64,000 nt of DNA from Castanea sativa (GCF_040712315.1 NC_134024.1:23820658-23884657); one strand, 5' to 3'; shown: positions 23,698 to 36,933, counted from the stretch's first letter. Notes: generated by a model not told the origin, from the sequence alone. Program-made: numbers and translations.

Positions 23698-26600
23698 ATG
23701 GCCTCTATTAAAGAAGAAGAAGATGATGATGAAGCCTCTACTCCTTCCTCGTAATCATCTCGCCCTTTCTTCTTTTTCCTTTAAACAAAGCAAATAAATT
23801 TTTTTTTCTTTTTTTCTTTTTTAAATTTTATATGAATCCCATGAATAAGTAGGGAAAAGCTCAGCTGATTTAAGTCTTAATAGTTGTGTTAGTTTTAGTT
23901 TATTAATGGGTCTTTTTATTTTCTCAGGTAAATAGCAAAAAATTATGACATTCAAAATTTTGTTGGATTTTTAAAAAAATAAATAAATTTTTTCTCAGCA
24001 AGCAAATCTATGGAATTCTGAGAGAATTCATGGGTAATAGTTAGTTTTATCTGTTAATTATGTAAGTTAGTTTTAAATTTGTCCTAATGATTGTAATGGG
24101 ATATTAAGGAATTAACAGTTTAAGGTTCTTTTCCTTTGCTGAATGACTTTTTTCAGGCCAACGACTTTATATAAAGATCCAGATGATGGGAGGCAGCGGT
24201 TTTTGCTTGAATTGGAATTTGTCCAATGTCTAGCTAATCCCACCTATATCCACTGTATGTGTTCAGATTTGTCAAAAATTCACTTTTCTTTCCTGTTGAG
24301 TGCCTTAAACAAATACAATGTCTGCATATTCAGCATTTTTGTACTAGAATTGTCACAACCTGGGGTTTCACAATCTCCACCACTTAAAACCCTGTGATGC
24401 CCTGAGTCATACTTGGGTTAATGTGGGACTCAGCACACGTCTGCAAAACATACAATCTAATCAAGGGGTATCGTAAGAATACTCTCTTGATCTTTTTTTA
24501 GTTTCTCGTTATTCTGTAGAAAGGAAAAGGAAATGGAAATTGGAGTTTTACAACTGCTACTTTCGGAACGTATTAAATGGCGGTGATTGCTGAGGCCTTG
24601 ATTGGTTTGCACTCACTTCAAGCCTAGGCAATTAAAAACCTGAGTGCATAAGCATTTGTTTCATGGCATGTACATTGCATATTTAGCACTCATGTCATAT
24701 ATGGTAGGAATTTAAGTGGGTCTTTTAGATTCGTTAGGATGTCTAGTCCATATTTATTTTTTCCCCTTCAGAAAATGATATGAATTGAACCTCTGGCCCC
24801 AGCCCCACCCTTTAAGATGTCACCCATAAGTTTATTTTTGTTTTTATTCCAGATTTTTCTGAATAAACAGGATGGTTAATACTTTTGAGTATGTCTGTGT
24901 CTGCGAGAGAGAGAGAGAGGTAGAAGTTTTGGGATCTTGGGACAGATGAAGTTGCAAGTGATAGTCTCATGTTGGAGTTATTGTGAATAGGAGTGAAATG
25001 TTATGGCAGCTTCCCCAAACGAGAGTCAAAATTGTAAAGTGTCAACTATGGTCACAATTTTTTTTTTGGATGCAAAGAATATTCACTCACACACACACAC
25101 GTCACAGACAAGCACATGGTAGGTAGTGTTTGTGGTTCCTGTTGGCAATGATCACCTCTGTTAATGGTTAGATACGTTTTTCTTTTTGTTTTTCTTTAAA
25201 ATTCTTTTAAGTTTCTAGAGATCTAAGCATTGAATGTTGGTGTTTCCTTTTTGTCTATTTGTGTGTGTGTTTTCTATCTCCCTAATGCCTTGTTTTGTTT
25301 TTTGGATGCAAAGAGTATTCACACTCACAATGCGCAGACAAAGCCAGATAGCGTTAGTGGCTTAGTGCTTCATATTAGCAATGATCACCTCTGTTAATGC
25401 TTGGATATGTTTTTCTTTTTTTGTTCTTAAAAATTATTTAAGTGTGTAGAGATGTAAGCATCGAAAGCTGATGTCTCCTTTTCGTGTCTCTTTGTGTGTG
25501 TGTGTTTTCTTTCTCCCTGATGCCTTGTCTGTTACTCTAATGCAGATTTGGCTCAAAATCGCTATTTTGAAGATGAAGCTTTTATTGGCTACCTAAAATA
25601 CCTTCAATACTGGCAGCAGCCTGAGTACCTAAAATTTATAATGTGAGCTTTGCCACTTTTTTTTTGGGGGGGGGGGGGGGGGGGGGTTTGTGTCAGGAAG
25701 AGTGTTACTTTTCTTAATGATTGAATGGTCCATCATTCTTTATTATAATTCATTTGTGGATTTACATAATTATTTCCTAACAAAATCACAGGTATCCTCA
25801 TTGCTTATTTTTTCTAGAACTTCTCCAAAATGCTAACTTCCGCAATGCAATGGCACATCCTGGCAACAAGGTTAAATTCTTCTGTTTTCATATTGCCCCT
25901 CTCAAATGAAATCATGTAATTTCTCCTTTGAAATTTCCATGGTGATTCAAATAAATTTCTGAGATCAGCAACATTATCCTCTCAAAAGTCGCATGTTATT
26001 TGCATTCCTTTTTAGATCTCTTAATAATGCTTAGGCATTCATGTTAGCTCTTTTTACATTTTTTTTCTGTACAATCGTAAAATGTGAGTTAAATTTATAC
26101 TTTATCCTATAATTGGTGATGCAAGTTTTTTTAAGTAAATTTACTCATACACCTAGTGGGTCATGAACCAGAACCTCACCTTCCACCTTGCTAAAGAGAG
26201 GAGATGCTGTTTGAGCTAGAGCTCAACAGCAAGATTTAATCCATCTTTATTATTATTTTGACCAGAACCTCACCTTCCACCTTGTTAAAGAGAGGAGATG
26301 CCATTTGAGCTAAAGCTCACTGGCAAGATTTGATCCATCTTTATTATTATTTTTCAGGAGATACTCTGAATGATAGCTTAGTTATAACCATTGTCAATGT
26401 ATCTTCTCTTTCAATCAAATGTTCTATTGAAAGTTGCTTGATTGGTGTGTCACATGTCTGCCTGTTGCATTTTAAACCTAGCACAGATCAAATTCATCAA
26501 ACTAAATAACTTAGCATTTTAGTAAGGATTTCTTTTGAATTGTAACTCAGTGGCATTGATTTTAGTAAGTAAAAATAACCCTTGCCAAGAGCCTTGTGAA

Positions 26601-27331
26601 TTGGAACTCAGTGGCATTGATTTGGCCTCATTTGTGAGGAGAAACAGGGTTTGAACCCCCCCCCCCCCCCCTCCCCCACTTGTCGTAACAATTGAATTAT
26701 AAAAAAAAATTACCTTTTCATGAAAGAAGATGATTCCAATACACAGGAAGTGTGTGAAAACTACTACTAAATAATTCTAATCTGAAATTCAAAAGATCTA
26801 AAAAACATGAGGAAGTTATGGTGCCTAAAGCATTCATCGAGTCATACATTGAGAGGTGGAGGTACATATCTTGACTGTTTAATAGTTACCTGAACAAGAT
26901 GACAACTAAAATATCTTAATGGTCTGTGAGAGAGATTTTTTGTATTTTTCCTCTTCTCATCTCTAGTAATTCATAACGATATATTTATACAACTCAGATA
27001 AATTCAAAGTCAGTTGAAACTTCTTGGAACTTTTCAGGAATTGGCACATAGGCAGCAATTCTACTTCTGGAAGAATTATAGGAGCAATCGATTGAAACAT
27101 ATTATGCCAAGACCCCTTCCTGAACCCGTTGTTGCACCCCCTGCTTCTGCTCCACCTCAGCCACCTGTACAACCTTTGCCACCTGCTCCAGCTACAACTA
27201 TTGCCATTACGGCGCCGCCTGCTCCAGCCCCTTCTCCTATGCAGTATGCTATTCCCCATGGATCTGCTCTTGCAAAAAATGATATGAGGAGTAGTGGGGT
27301 AGAGCGAAGAAAAAGAAAGTATGCAACTTAA
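23698..27331 (+). CDS. MED31: Mediator complex subunit 31 (MED31/SOH1)
   Basis: Five exons: 23698-23750, 24157-24254, 25546-25642, 25792-25870, 27038-27331; 206 aa. MED31 is a small subunit of the middle module of Mediator, which links transcription factors to RNA polymerase II in the nucleus. The acidic N-terminus (EEEDDDEA) leads into the Med31 domain at about 27-120: RFLLELEFVQCLANPTYIHY, then FIGYLKYLQYW, YPHCLFFLELLQNANFR and the RQQFYFWKNYR helix. The plant-typical Pro/Ala-rich tail (about 133-180) ends in RRKRKYAT. Phases join exactly across all four introns. The start is the first ATG in frame after a leader without an upstream in-frame ATG. Intron 2 contains a ~240-bp tandem duplication ending just before the acceptor, and intron 4 holds repeated SINE-like DNA. 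Identification is firm. Confidence 0.95.
25066..25535. repeat. Tandem duplication (~240 bp) in MED31 intron 2
   Basis: Two diverged copies, about 25066-25296 and 25303-25535. Both start with TTTTTTGGATGCAAAGA and share ATGATCACCTCTGTTAATG, a GTGTGTGTGT tract and CTCCCT-ATGCCTTGT. The second copy runs almost to the acceptor of exon 3 (25545). Confidence 0.85.
25666..25686. repeat. G21 homopolymer
   Basis: Twenty-one G residues 23 bp downstream of the exon 3 donor of MED31. A C16 run lies at 26656-26671. Both are prone to length error in sequencing. Confidence 0.9.
26160..26355. repeat. Tandem ~105-bp duplication in MED31 intron 4
   Basis: Two copies of CCAGAACCTCACCTTCCACC ... AGAGGAGATGC ... 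GAGCT ... CATCTTTATTATTATTTT (26168-26263 and about 26271-26355). A third, more diverged relative lies at 14886-14965 in the PABN intron, so the unit is itself a dispersed repeat. Confidence 0.8.
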
Positions 27332-28140
27332 ATTTTGGCAGATGATAAGATAATGGAGCCTTTATCTCTTTCAGTTCAAATATACATATGATCTACATAC
27401 TGCTCAAAGGACTTTGAGAGACCAACATTCTGATATTTATATATGTTGATTATTACAGGAAAGAAGGATAACTTGCCTTCTGTCATGTAATGACAGAGAA
27501 GGGGAACCAGAGGTAATGTTCATGTCCCTCCACGTTTACGCAATTGAAGAGGAAATTGATGCTACTTTTCTATTAAAAATGTTGATACTATGATTGGCAC
27601 CTTTGTAATATCATAAAACCCATTTGTTTCCTATGTATTAATTATTTATTTAGATATAGCATTTTGTCAATTCTGAATACACACATTTACTAGATCAATT
27701 TTATGCTTCTTGAATGATGTTCAAGTATTTCATGATAGTCCTCCAAGCACCTCTTGTCTATGTCTGTGAATTACAAAAATGATAATACAACTGACATAAT
27801 CTTTGATACTTCTCTAAAATGCTTGAAATTGTATTTATGGAGGGGGTTGAATTCCATGATGACAAAGCCTGGGTGCAGAACTCTAACGAACTTGGGCACT
27901 GTCTTTTTCATAGTTTTTTGTTTACTCAATTTTATTTTATATGGAGTAAATTTACTTTGAAGTTGTGGGAGGGAGCTTGGGGACTCACATCTAGTGTCTC
28001 CCTCCCAACGTTTTTAGAATCCCTTTCTTCTTGTACATAGCTTTGAATTTTTTTGTATTTTCTTGGCTACCTCATGTTCCTTTTCCATGTAGTAGTCTTT
28101 TCTTTCTTAATGAAATTTTATCTTACCTATCAAAAAAAAA
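27332..28140 (+). other. MED31 3' flank with a LINE-type 3' tail
   Basis: The first part is presumably MED31 3' UTR. From about 27860 to 28138 the sequence looks like the 3' untranslated end of a LINE: GTAGTCTTTTCTTTCTTAATG, AAATTTTATCTTACCTATC, then A9. No coding domain is readable. Confidence 0.45.
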
Positions 28141-28753
28141 TTTGAGAGAATCAAATCCTGATAGCCAGCTTTCTCACTTTAAATTTCACCCTTCAATAAT
28201 TACATCCTGATGTGGTATAGAAGCTTTCTCACTGTAAATTTACTATTACAGCGAGGGATGAATAAAAATCTAGAGCTCTGATTCAAAATTTTTTGGGCAA
28301 CTGTCTTATTAATATTCTCTTGGGTTTCAATAAAATGTTATTATGTATTGCTTATGTCACAAATTATATTGAGCTTAAACTGTGGGAGAGAGACCTATGA
28401 ATAAAAACACCCAAAATTACTATATTTACAACAAGGGTGATGCCATAGAGAGCCTTTTCTCGTATGAGAACAAGGTCTGGATCTTAAGATATGTATGAGA
28501 TTGGAGTGTGGAAAAAGAGGTGCAAAATGCTCGGTGTAATTGACTGTAAGTGGCATGATATCTATAGAGTAGGTTAAAGTTTACAAGGAAAATCTGGGAA
28601 TTTATCACACTCATACATGCTCGATTTTTTTCTCTCTTTTTATTATTGTTATTATTATTATTATTTTCTTTTGGCCGTTCTGTTTCATGAGACTGGTTCC
28701 AAATTTTCAAAATCAAACTTCTAATTATGATTCACCTAGTTTCTTGAGAAATT
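28141..28753. other. Intergenic, nothing recognised
   Basis: No gene supported. A (TTA)n-like patch lies at 28643-28665. Confidence 0.5.
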
Positions 28754-28768
28754 AGATCCCCTTCATAT

Positions 28769-28957
28769 ACCACCGCACACTCTTGGTGCGGTGGTCACTC
28801 CACAATATAAATACTTGTGGGATATGGGAGACAAGGGTCGGGGTTCAAGTCTTCAGGAGGGAGCTTCACACACATATACACTTAGATTAGACTAGAGTGA
28901 AAATTCTATCTTGTAAAAAAAATTAAATAAATTATAAATAAATAAAAAATAAAAAAA
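28769..28957 (+). mobile_element. SINE (tRNA-derived), copy 1
   Basis: Starts ACCACCGCACAC, carries GGTGCGGTGGTCACTCC (A-box-like) and GGGGTTCAAGTC (B-box-like), and ends ATTCTATCTTGT plus an A-rich tail. Near-identical in layout to 37920-38089. Target duplication AGATCCC..TTC.ATAT is at 28754-28768 and 28958-28973, with small differences. Confidence 0.8.
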
Positions 28958-28973
28958 AGATCCCTTTCCATAT

Positions 28974-31046
28974 GATTTTCATAGTCTATGTTTGTTATAT
29001 GGTTAGAAAAGCATTGGAATTTCGATACCATCCTGTTAGATTAACTACCATGCGGTCTTTTTATATGGTCTGTTTCTTGGCTAGATTGGTCTTGCCAGGA
29101 TGAATGTTTTGAATTACGTGTAAAATACATCCTGTTAAATTTTAGTTGGATGTTTGTATTAATTTTAGTAGGAACAAAATGTTATCATCATTTTCTTGTC
29201 AATTATGTAATACCAAAACTTCTCCCAGGGAAGTCATAGTGTAAAGACGAATTAGACATTCACGTAACTCACTTATTCCCATTTCAGTTCAACACTCTTT
29301 TCAACACTTCTTTTACGTTGTTATGTCATATGTCCTATGTCATGTTACATACCTGCACTTCAACATACCTCACTCCTCTTCGTTGAACAAAGATACTTCT
29401 TTACACAGTCTAACCTGATCATTAATCCATGATGAATTCTCGGTAGTTGTACTAAACTACTAATCTATCTTAATGCCTTGCATTGATTGTTTTTTTTTCT
29501 TTTCCCGAGAAAAATAGTTAGGAGTGTATCTTTTTCTTTTTTCTCGAGAAAAAGAAAAAGGTAGGAAGGGTGAATCCGCAATCGAATGTGGTTTTTCTGC
29601 TTAAACATGATCATAGAAGCATTGTTGCACTTCTCTTTTAAGTTTTTTACACAACTTTTTCATCTCTCATATACAGTTGGCAGCTTTTACATCTCTCATA
29701 TAAAATTATATGCGCATAGGCACACGAATGTTAGATTGAAAAACACTGGAAAAGAAAAGTGGAATGAAGTATAGTTAAACAACTCTGATGAATGATGATG
29801 TTTGGTTCCTAAATATTTTTTGGATGGGTTGAACTTACAACAATAAGATGTAAGAATAATAAAATAAAAATCATTGTTATATAAAATTTTCAATATTTTT
29901 TAATGGTTTGAACAAAATGAATTATGAATGACAGTTGAGTAGCTATAATTTTTGTGTATGTCTTAATTAATTATATGGACAAAACATAAGTACAATATCT
30001 TAAGTGCTGTTTTTTAGGTTGCCCACTTAAGATTGAGTCATGTGGCTATTTAATTAAAAAAAATACACTTCAATCTCATGAGGAAAAATTCACATGGCAG
30101 AATCTTAAGAGGGAAACCTAAAGAACAGAACCTAGGAATTGTACCTAAGTCTTGCCCTAATTATATTATGCCAATGACTTCAAGTTAAGTGGTATTGCCT
30201 AAGATTTTCGATAAAAAAATTCAAGGTTCCAATCCCCCTCTCACTTAAAATGTATCAAAAAACATTCAAATTATATTATAAATTTTTGTAATTTAGTGTA
30301 AAAGTGTTTATTAATACTTGAATTTAGCTCAATAGTATTTTAAAAGTTCAATTTTAGATTAATTCAATTCATTTTGACTTGTTCAATCCAATTGAAAGGT
30401 AAATGGGATGAATTTGCAACGATATTCTTAAAATTTAATAAAGTAAAATATTAAATAGATTTTTGGATTTTGAAAAAAAAAAAAAAAAAAATTTCTCATG
30501 TTCAGAATCCAGACCCATTGCCACTCACGGGAAAGCCGTTACTTAAAATTTAACCAGTTAGGCCTCAACATGAATTTGGTGCAATTCTCTTGATTTAGCT
30601 TCCTAAACCTTCTCAAAAAAGAAAAGCTTCTCTAAATCTTAGAAAGTACGTTTTTTTTTATAAATAATTAAATAGTCACAATAAGAGAAAGGGGATCTAA
30701 ACCCTAAACATGTCCATTGAAAACGTTGCTAAGCATATAAATAAAAAAAATAATAAAAAAGAAAAAGAAAAAAAGGGAGATTTTGGAAACAAGGGAAGAT
30801 GGGGTGTAGATGGTTAATTTGTCATTAGGCATGGGCTAGATGAGAATTTGCTTACAATTGGATTTGGGGCATGTGATAGGATTGCATTGCTTGTCACAGG
30901 TTTCAAGTTGGAGGGTTTATTACAATTAATATTCCACAGCTTGGAGAAACGTAAACGATTTCATACTTGAGACTTTAGAGTAAAGAAGCAAGCATATGTT
31001 TGACTAATTAATTGCTTATTATAGTGAGATAAGTAGATAAGGCTTA
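28974..31046. other. Intergenic, nothing recognised
   Basis: A/T-rich DNA without a supported gene. A short T/A-rich palindrome around TTTCTCGAGAAA (about 29551) and a possible B-box-like patch (about 30228) are the only structures noted. Confidence 0.5.
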
Positions 31047-31054
31047 TAATTAAG

Positions 31055-32110
31055 TGGGAAAAATGCCCTGATACATCCCTAAACTTTAGAGTAGTTGCTA
31101 TGACACCCCCTAAAATTTTTATTTTAGCCAATTTATAGTACCTAAACTTAAGTATTTAACACGTGTGCCAAATTGCTACATCTGTTAAGTTTGCTGTTAA
31201 TAAATTGATGATTTACTTACTGGGAACCCCAAATTTCTCTCAACTCCTTCAAGTATCTATGTGTCTTTCTCTCTATGTTTTCTTTTCAATTTGTTTAATC
31301 TACACTTTCCCCATCCATGTCCCACACCAGGTGGCTTTCTATGGCTTTTGATCTTCACTAGTCACCAATTACAATGTCAATCATACAAATAATAGCATCC
31401 AACTTTCCAAAGCACACATGCCTTACTACAAAGGGCTCATTTCTTCGGTGCTTAACACTTTTAGCTTCGATGTAAGTAAAAATTAAAATATTTCTTCCAA
31501 ACCAGAAATTACACTAGTGAGGAAAGTAGGATCTGCTGTTCTAGTCGATTTCTATATATGTAACCCAACCAATTAGAACCAACTCTTCTATGAAACGTTT
31601 TTTTAGGAAGAACTCTTTTACGGAACTTGAGATAGCATAGGTGGTGCTTAATGCTGTGAGAGAAGAATTAAGCATAAGCAACTTGTAATAATAGATTGAA
31701 ATTAAAATAGAAAGAGAGAGACGGAGACTTGAAGAAGGGTTTGGTCCTTGATCCGCACAGAAATCTGGTGTGATTTCTCTCTCCCTTGCACAAAAAAGAA
31801 CCCACGAACTCCAGCTCTGGCGGGACCACTATTAGCAAGCTTGGATCTTCTCTCTCCTAGGTCTCTCTCTTAAAACTACCATATATTTCTCTCTCTTAAT
31901 TGGTTGCAAACAATTGAATTTGGTTTTTTTTTTTTTTATGTTTGCGTGCTTCTCACGTGAGTAAATCATCAGTTTATTAACAACAAACTTAACAGAGGTA
32001 GCAATTTGGTGTATGTGTTAAGTTTAGGTGCTAAATTGGTTAAAATAAAAGTTCAGGAAATGCCATGGCAACTACTCCAAAGTTCAGGGAGTGTCAAGAC
32101 ATTTTTTTCC
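31055..32110. mobile_element. MULE-like element with ~165-bp inverted repeats
   Basis: The outer ~165 bases at each end are inverted copies: left CCCTAAACTTTAGAGTAGTTG, complement of right CCCTGAACTTTGGAGTAGTTG, continuing through CCAAATTGCTAC and TGTTAAGTTTG. Flanks are TAATTAAG on both sides (31047-31054, 32111-32118), extendable to 9 bases with one mismatch. About 720 bp of unrelated sequence lies between the repeats. Long TIRs and a ~9-bp duplication indicate a Mutator-like element. No transposase is seen. Confidence 0.8.
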
Positions 32111-32118
32111 TAATTAAG

Positions 32119-32831
32119 CTTAAACCTAAGCTTTATCCCTAAATAAATACTTTTTTTTAGTAAAAGATAGAAGTAGAACCTTAAATTAATACTCAACTTT
32201 CAAAAGAAGAAACTCTATATATAACCTTCATAATAAAGCCTTATGGATAGAAAATTTTGTAAAAATATAATTGACAGCTGTAAGGAAGCATTTTTATATA
32301 AGAAGAAAGGGGAAGGGGAAAAAAAAAAAAAAACATGTCCACGTATCTTTGTGTAATTATTTAATATGTATGGTTGAACATAATTGAATCAACATAGGTT
32401 GGCTATGCACGAAATTGGATACATTGTATTATATCTGTCTAGAATCTGCTTATTTTGCTGAAATTGAAAACTTTTTGTTGAAAGTATTATAAATAAAGGT
32501 AAAAGTTAGTTGAAATAGTACAGTGTGACTCATAAATAGTATCAAAAAGTGTAGTGTGACTTATGAATAGTAGTTAAAATAAATTGAATAGTAAAATAAA
32601 TTGGCAAAATTAATCACACCAAACCGACACCTAATCTCAAACAATTCACATTACTTTGATTATTGATTATTATAATGCTCGTTTTTTCTAAGTACAATTG
32701 GTCCAAGGGAGTTCACGCATGCAATGACAGAAACACGATTTTCATAACAGCAAGTACAATAAGAATTTTAGGTTAGTGTTTAGAACTATGTCCATTTCAC
32801 TTAAAAAATCACATTGTACAGGGAAATGAAA

Positions 32832-32883
<52 letters not shown>

Positions 32884-33023
32884 AACCGTTAAGTATATAC
32901 AAGCAATATTACACAAAGTGAACCAAATGAATTAAAGTAAAGACCGTGAGCTAGAATTACAAGCAATGAATTACAGATATGGATTGAATCTAGGTGTCAT
33001 TATTGACTAATATTGTAAGGTAC
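32119..33023. other. Intergenic with (TA)n
   Basis: No gene. A (TA)n microsatellite occupies 32833-32880. Confidence 0.6.
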
Positions 33024-34738
33024 TAAGTACCCGTTTGTTTCAGTATTTGAAGCCCAAAAGTTGCGTTTTCAAAAAAATCAGCCCAAAAATAGTATTTGGT
33101 TAGTATAAAACGCAACTTTTTGGAAAAAGTTGCGTTTTATATTTGTGAAGAGAATGCGCGTTTGATATTTGGAGCTCTGATGGTCCATTTTGTTAAAAGT
33201 TTGTGGGTGTTTAATATATCCGTTGGGAGTGAGTTGGCAATTACCAAATTGCCCTTCAATAAAGGGCAAGGTGTCTTCAGAGTCTCACGCACAATGTCTC
33301 TCATTCCTCTCATCTCATCTCTCTGCTCTGCGCAAGCTAGCTCCCTCACGCCTCTCATCTCTTCTCTCAGCTCTACCCTCTTCGTGCTGCTACAAGCCTC
33401 TCCTTGCGCGTAAGTCTCTCTTTTCTTTTGTCACCCGTTGAAAATCTTCTTCCTCTTCTTCTTCTTTCTTCGTCTTCTTCAACGAGCCTTCCTCTGTAAA
33501 AAAAAAAAATTTTTAATTTTATTTGTCTAATCTGATCTGAGAAATACATTTTGAAGGTAGAGTTTTGATCAACAAAACACCAAGTAACACCGATCTGCTA
33601 CCAAAAACCACCAGGTACCAACACTGATTTGAATTTTTTTTTTTTTTTTACCTATCAAAAAAAAATTTCAGATCTTGCATGCTTTGTTCTTGCTAAAGAT
33701 CTATTTGTTCTCTTGCCAGGTACTGAAAAAAATTTGTGGGTACATGCTTCGTAATTTTTTTTTTTAATTTTGTGGATGCTTTGTCTTAAGTAATGCGATA
33801 TCTGATTTGGGTATTTTAGAAATATAAAGAATGAGAAAGAAAGAAGAATTTTCAGAAGAAATATAAATATTTTTCATGTTGGTTGTCGTGGTTCGTTGAG
33901 TATGTGACATTCTGGAATATTGGGCTTGTTTGGTTGCTGATGTGGTTCGTTGGGTATTGGGTATTTACATTGTGTATTTGGGTATTTACATTTTGGAATA
34001 TTGGGTATTTATATTGTCATGGTTCGTTGAGTATGTGACATGTAGGGTGTGTGTGCTCTGCTGATATGGGGTGCGTCGGCTACTGATGGGGCATGCGTGT
34101 GTAGCTACACACGCATGCCCCATCAGCAGCAGACGCACCCCACATCAGCAGCCCACGCACACCCATCAGCACCCCACACAAGTTTTTTTTTTTTTTTTTA
34201 ATATCATGTAGTACAATTTAAACTTGGGTTATTGGTATGTATTTTATCATCTTTTTTACATTTTTATGTAGTACAATTTAAACTTGGATTATTGGTGTAT
34301 ATTTTATCATCTTTTTACATTTTCATTTTGTGCTTCATGATGATGAAAATTATTTAGATTTAATTAATATTGATAAGAAGTCAAAAATGGTAATAACAAA
34401 TAATTATGACACTAAAAAAGAAAAATTGCCCAAACATTATTAAAATAATACCAATAATATATTATTATTATTATTATTATTTAGTAAGTATATAAAATAG
34501 TTGATTTAAGTATGAAATAAACTCCCTTATATATACATTGTCATTTTTGGTAATTTATCCCTCAAACTGCAACTTTTATAAGTGCTAGCCAAACACTTAA
34601 CTTTTTCAAAAAATATTTTTTAACAGTTTTTACTAAATACTCAGCCTTTTGAAAAAGCACTTTTTCATTATGCACTTTTTGAAAACTCAACTTTTTCAAA
34701 AAGCCCAACTTCAAAAAACGGAACCAAACTCACCCTTA
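33024..34738. mobile_element. hAT-like element with AAGNNTGNGTTTG ends
   Basis: The left end reads TAAGTACCCGTTTGTTTCAG. The right end on the complement reads TAAGGGTGAGTTTGGTTCCG. Both are followed inward by repeated CAACTTTTT/AAAAAGTTG motifs (33055-33135 and 34565-34720). Flanks match at only 5 of 8 positions, so this is old or misjudged by a base or two. Inside are a CT-rich region (33290-33490), not identifiable as a gene, and the palindrome at 34083-34126. Confidence 0.45.
34049..34162. repeat. Long inverted repeat with a perfect 44-bp core palindrome
   Basis: 34083-34126 is a perfect palindrome centred on AGCT (arms CTGATGGGGCATGCGTGTGT). The imperfect match continues outward on both sides (GCTGAT-TGGGGTGCGTC in both arms) to about 34049 and 34162. 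Transcribed, it would fold into a hairpin of over 50 bp with almost no loop. Confidence 0.9.
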
Positions 34739-36924
34739 GAGAGTACTACTCAAATTCTGCATTTTGAGTCCTCGTAAATATGAGTCCTATTATAAATAAT
34801 ACGTGGAAAAGTCAGATGATTGATGTGAAATATTGTTCATCAAATTTATTTATTCCGAGTGTTTTTTTCCCATTAAAAACTTGATGCTAAATACTTTAAA
34901 GTTGGAGGCCGAAGGTGATTTATTGGTGGTAAGATAAAGTTGAGCCACAACAAAGAAGTCACAGATTCACAAAATGAGGTTCTTGTTCTTGATGACCCAC
35001 CATTTCTTTGAAACTTGTGGGATGGTCGATCTTAAATATATAAACAAAAAAGTGAATTATTGGTGGGTCATTGCCCACCTGTTAAGGAAATTGAGCAACC
35101 TCTTTAGGGCCATTGCTCACATGTTTAAGAGGAAAACTTTATTTCATTTATTGAGCATAACTAAGAAACTTGTCTTTCATCCGCCACGTGCTTAGTAGTA
35201 GAGTGATATTAAGGATATTACAAATTTTACTACAAAAATCTTATAAATTGGTATGTAATAACAAAAAATTTAAAAATATTTATTTATTATGTACTTGAAG
35301 TCCACTCATGACATTCATTACTACATTATTTGTAAGTTTTATGTAGAAAAATTTATAATAGCTTTAACACATTCATTCTCAGCATTGTCCACTTGTCTTT
35401 CACTTCTTTAATATTTAATGGGTCATGATAACGAATGTCCTTAGAGTATTGGTTAAGAATCCGTTTTAGGAAAGTATTGACATCACTTTTATGGGAAATA
35501 AAAAAAGCTTTCAAAACATTAATTTTTTTTTCTTTTCCAATAAAAAGTTTCTTTAAATAGATTATTAATCAATACCCTAAGGGCATTCGTTAGCATTTCT
35601 TATATTTAATTAACAAAATTTTTTAAAAGAATCATTAAAACTTAAAAAAGCCTCTCCATGAGACTCCGTGAGTCTGTGTACAACTCATAGCAATTCCCTC
35701 CTCTTCTTCCTTTTTTTATTTTTTATTTTATATATATCGATAATTATGAATGGAGAGATTTAAACATTGGATGTCTCCATTGAAAATACTAAAATATACT
35801 AATTAAACTACAAAGCACTTGGCAAGCCATGATAATAATATTCAAATCATGATAATTCTGTTTTAATAGAAATTTATTATAATGTCATGTGTAAGTATGC
35901 AATGTATATGCAAGACAATAATGTCAAGTGTAAGTAATTATTCCATGGGAAACTTAAGAAAGAGTTGTTATAAAGAAGTTTAAAAAATGAACTTCTTATC
36001 TTTAGTGTAGGTTACATGGTAAAAATAACTATCTTCTTACAAAATGTCACAAAGGACTTGGAAATAGAGAGGGGTAGTGTGTATGAAGTTAAAAAAAACT
36101 ACTCAATTGCCTTGTGGAGTAGTTATTGGTCAGAAATAACTAGATTTTACCAATAAAATCTATCCATGACAAAGGGATAATAAATTAGTCACAATCCAAC
36201 ACCAACACTTCAACATGCTATATTTTATCTTAGGAGTAGTGTAGTTCATTTGCATTTCTTTATTTCCATTCATTTAGTGCCAACTCTTGCCTTAGGCAAG
36301 TAAGGCAATCGTCTATGGCCCCCAAATTTTATCCAATTAGATTAGTTCTTTGATTCCCAAAAAAAAAAAAGGTAAATTATGTAAAATGAATAAATTAAAC
36401 CTCAAATATAGCCAAAAAATAAGGAAAACAAACATCTATGTGAAAAAAAAAAAAAAAGGATTTGGGATATGATGCCAAAAATATAGGCAAAAAATAAGGA
36501 AAATAAACTTCTAAGAGAGAGGGGGGAAAAGGGGGGAAAGGATGCCAAAAATATAGCTAAAAAATAAGGGGAAAAACGTCTTAGTGGGAGGAAGGAGACC
36601 AATGAATTATACCGAACTATAAAAACAGAAAAAATAAAATTTTTTGACCTAAAAGCTAAAATCTCTCTCCTTCTCTCTCTCTCAACAAAACAGGACAAAA
36701 AAAAAACATAAAAATAAATAATAATAATAATAATAATAGTAATAAATAAAAGAAGCTCAAAACTCTATTCTTTTTTTGGGGTTAATATCGCTGGATTTAA
36801 AAATAATAATAAAATAATTGGCTTAGGCCCTAAAATGGATAAAGTCACCCCTATTCACTTTAATGCAAATAGGAGTAAATTAATTTTGTTATTTCGTACT
36901 TGTACAACATTTTTCGATAATGCA
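34739..36924. other. Intergenic, nothing recognised
   Basis: A/T-rich sequence. 36400-36660 contains short internal repeats of GCCAAAAATATAG-CAAAAAATAAGG. No gene supported. Confidence 0.5.
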
Positions 36925-36933
36925 AGTCATGAT

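Noticed and set aside
33096..33490. Possible short gene starting near 33295 (MSLIPLISSL...)
   Set aside because: CT-rich low-complexity sequence inside a hAT-like element, with no splice partner or recognisable domain.
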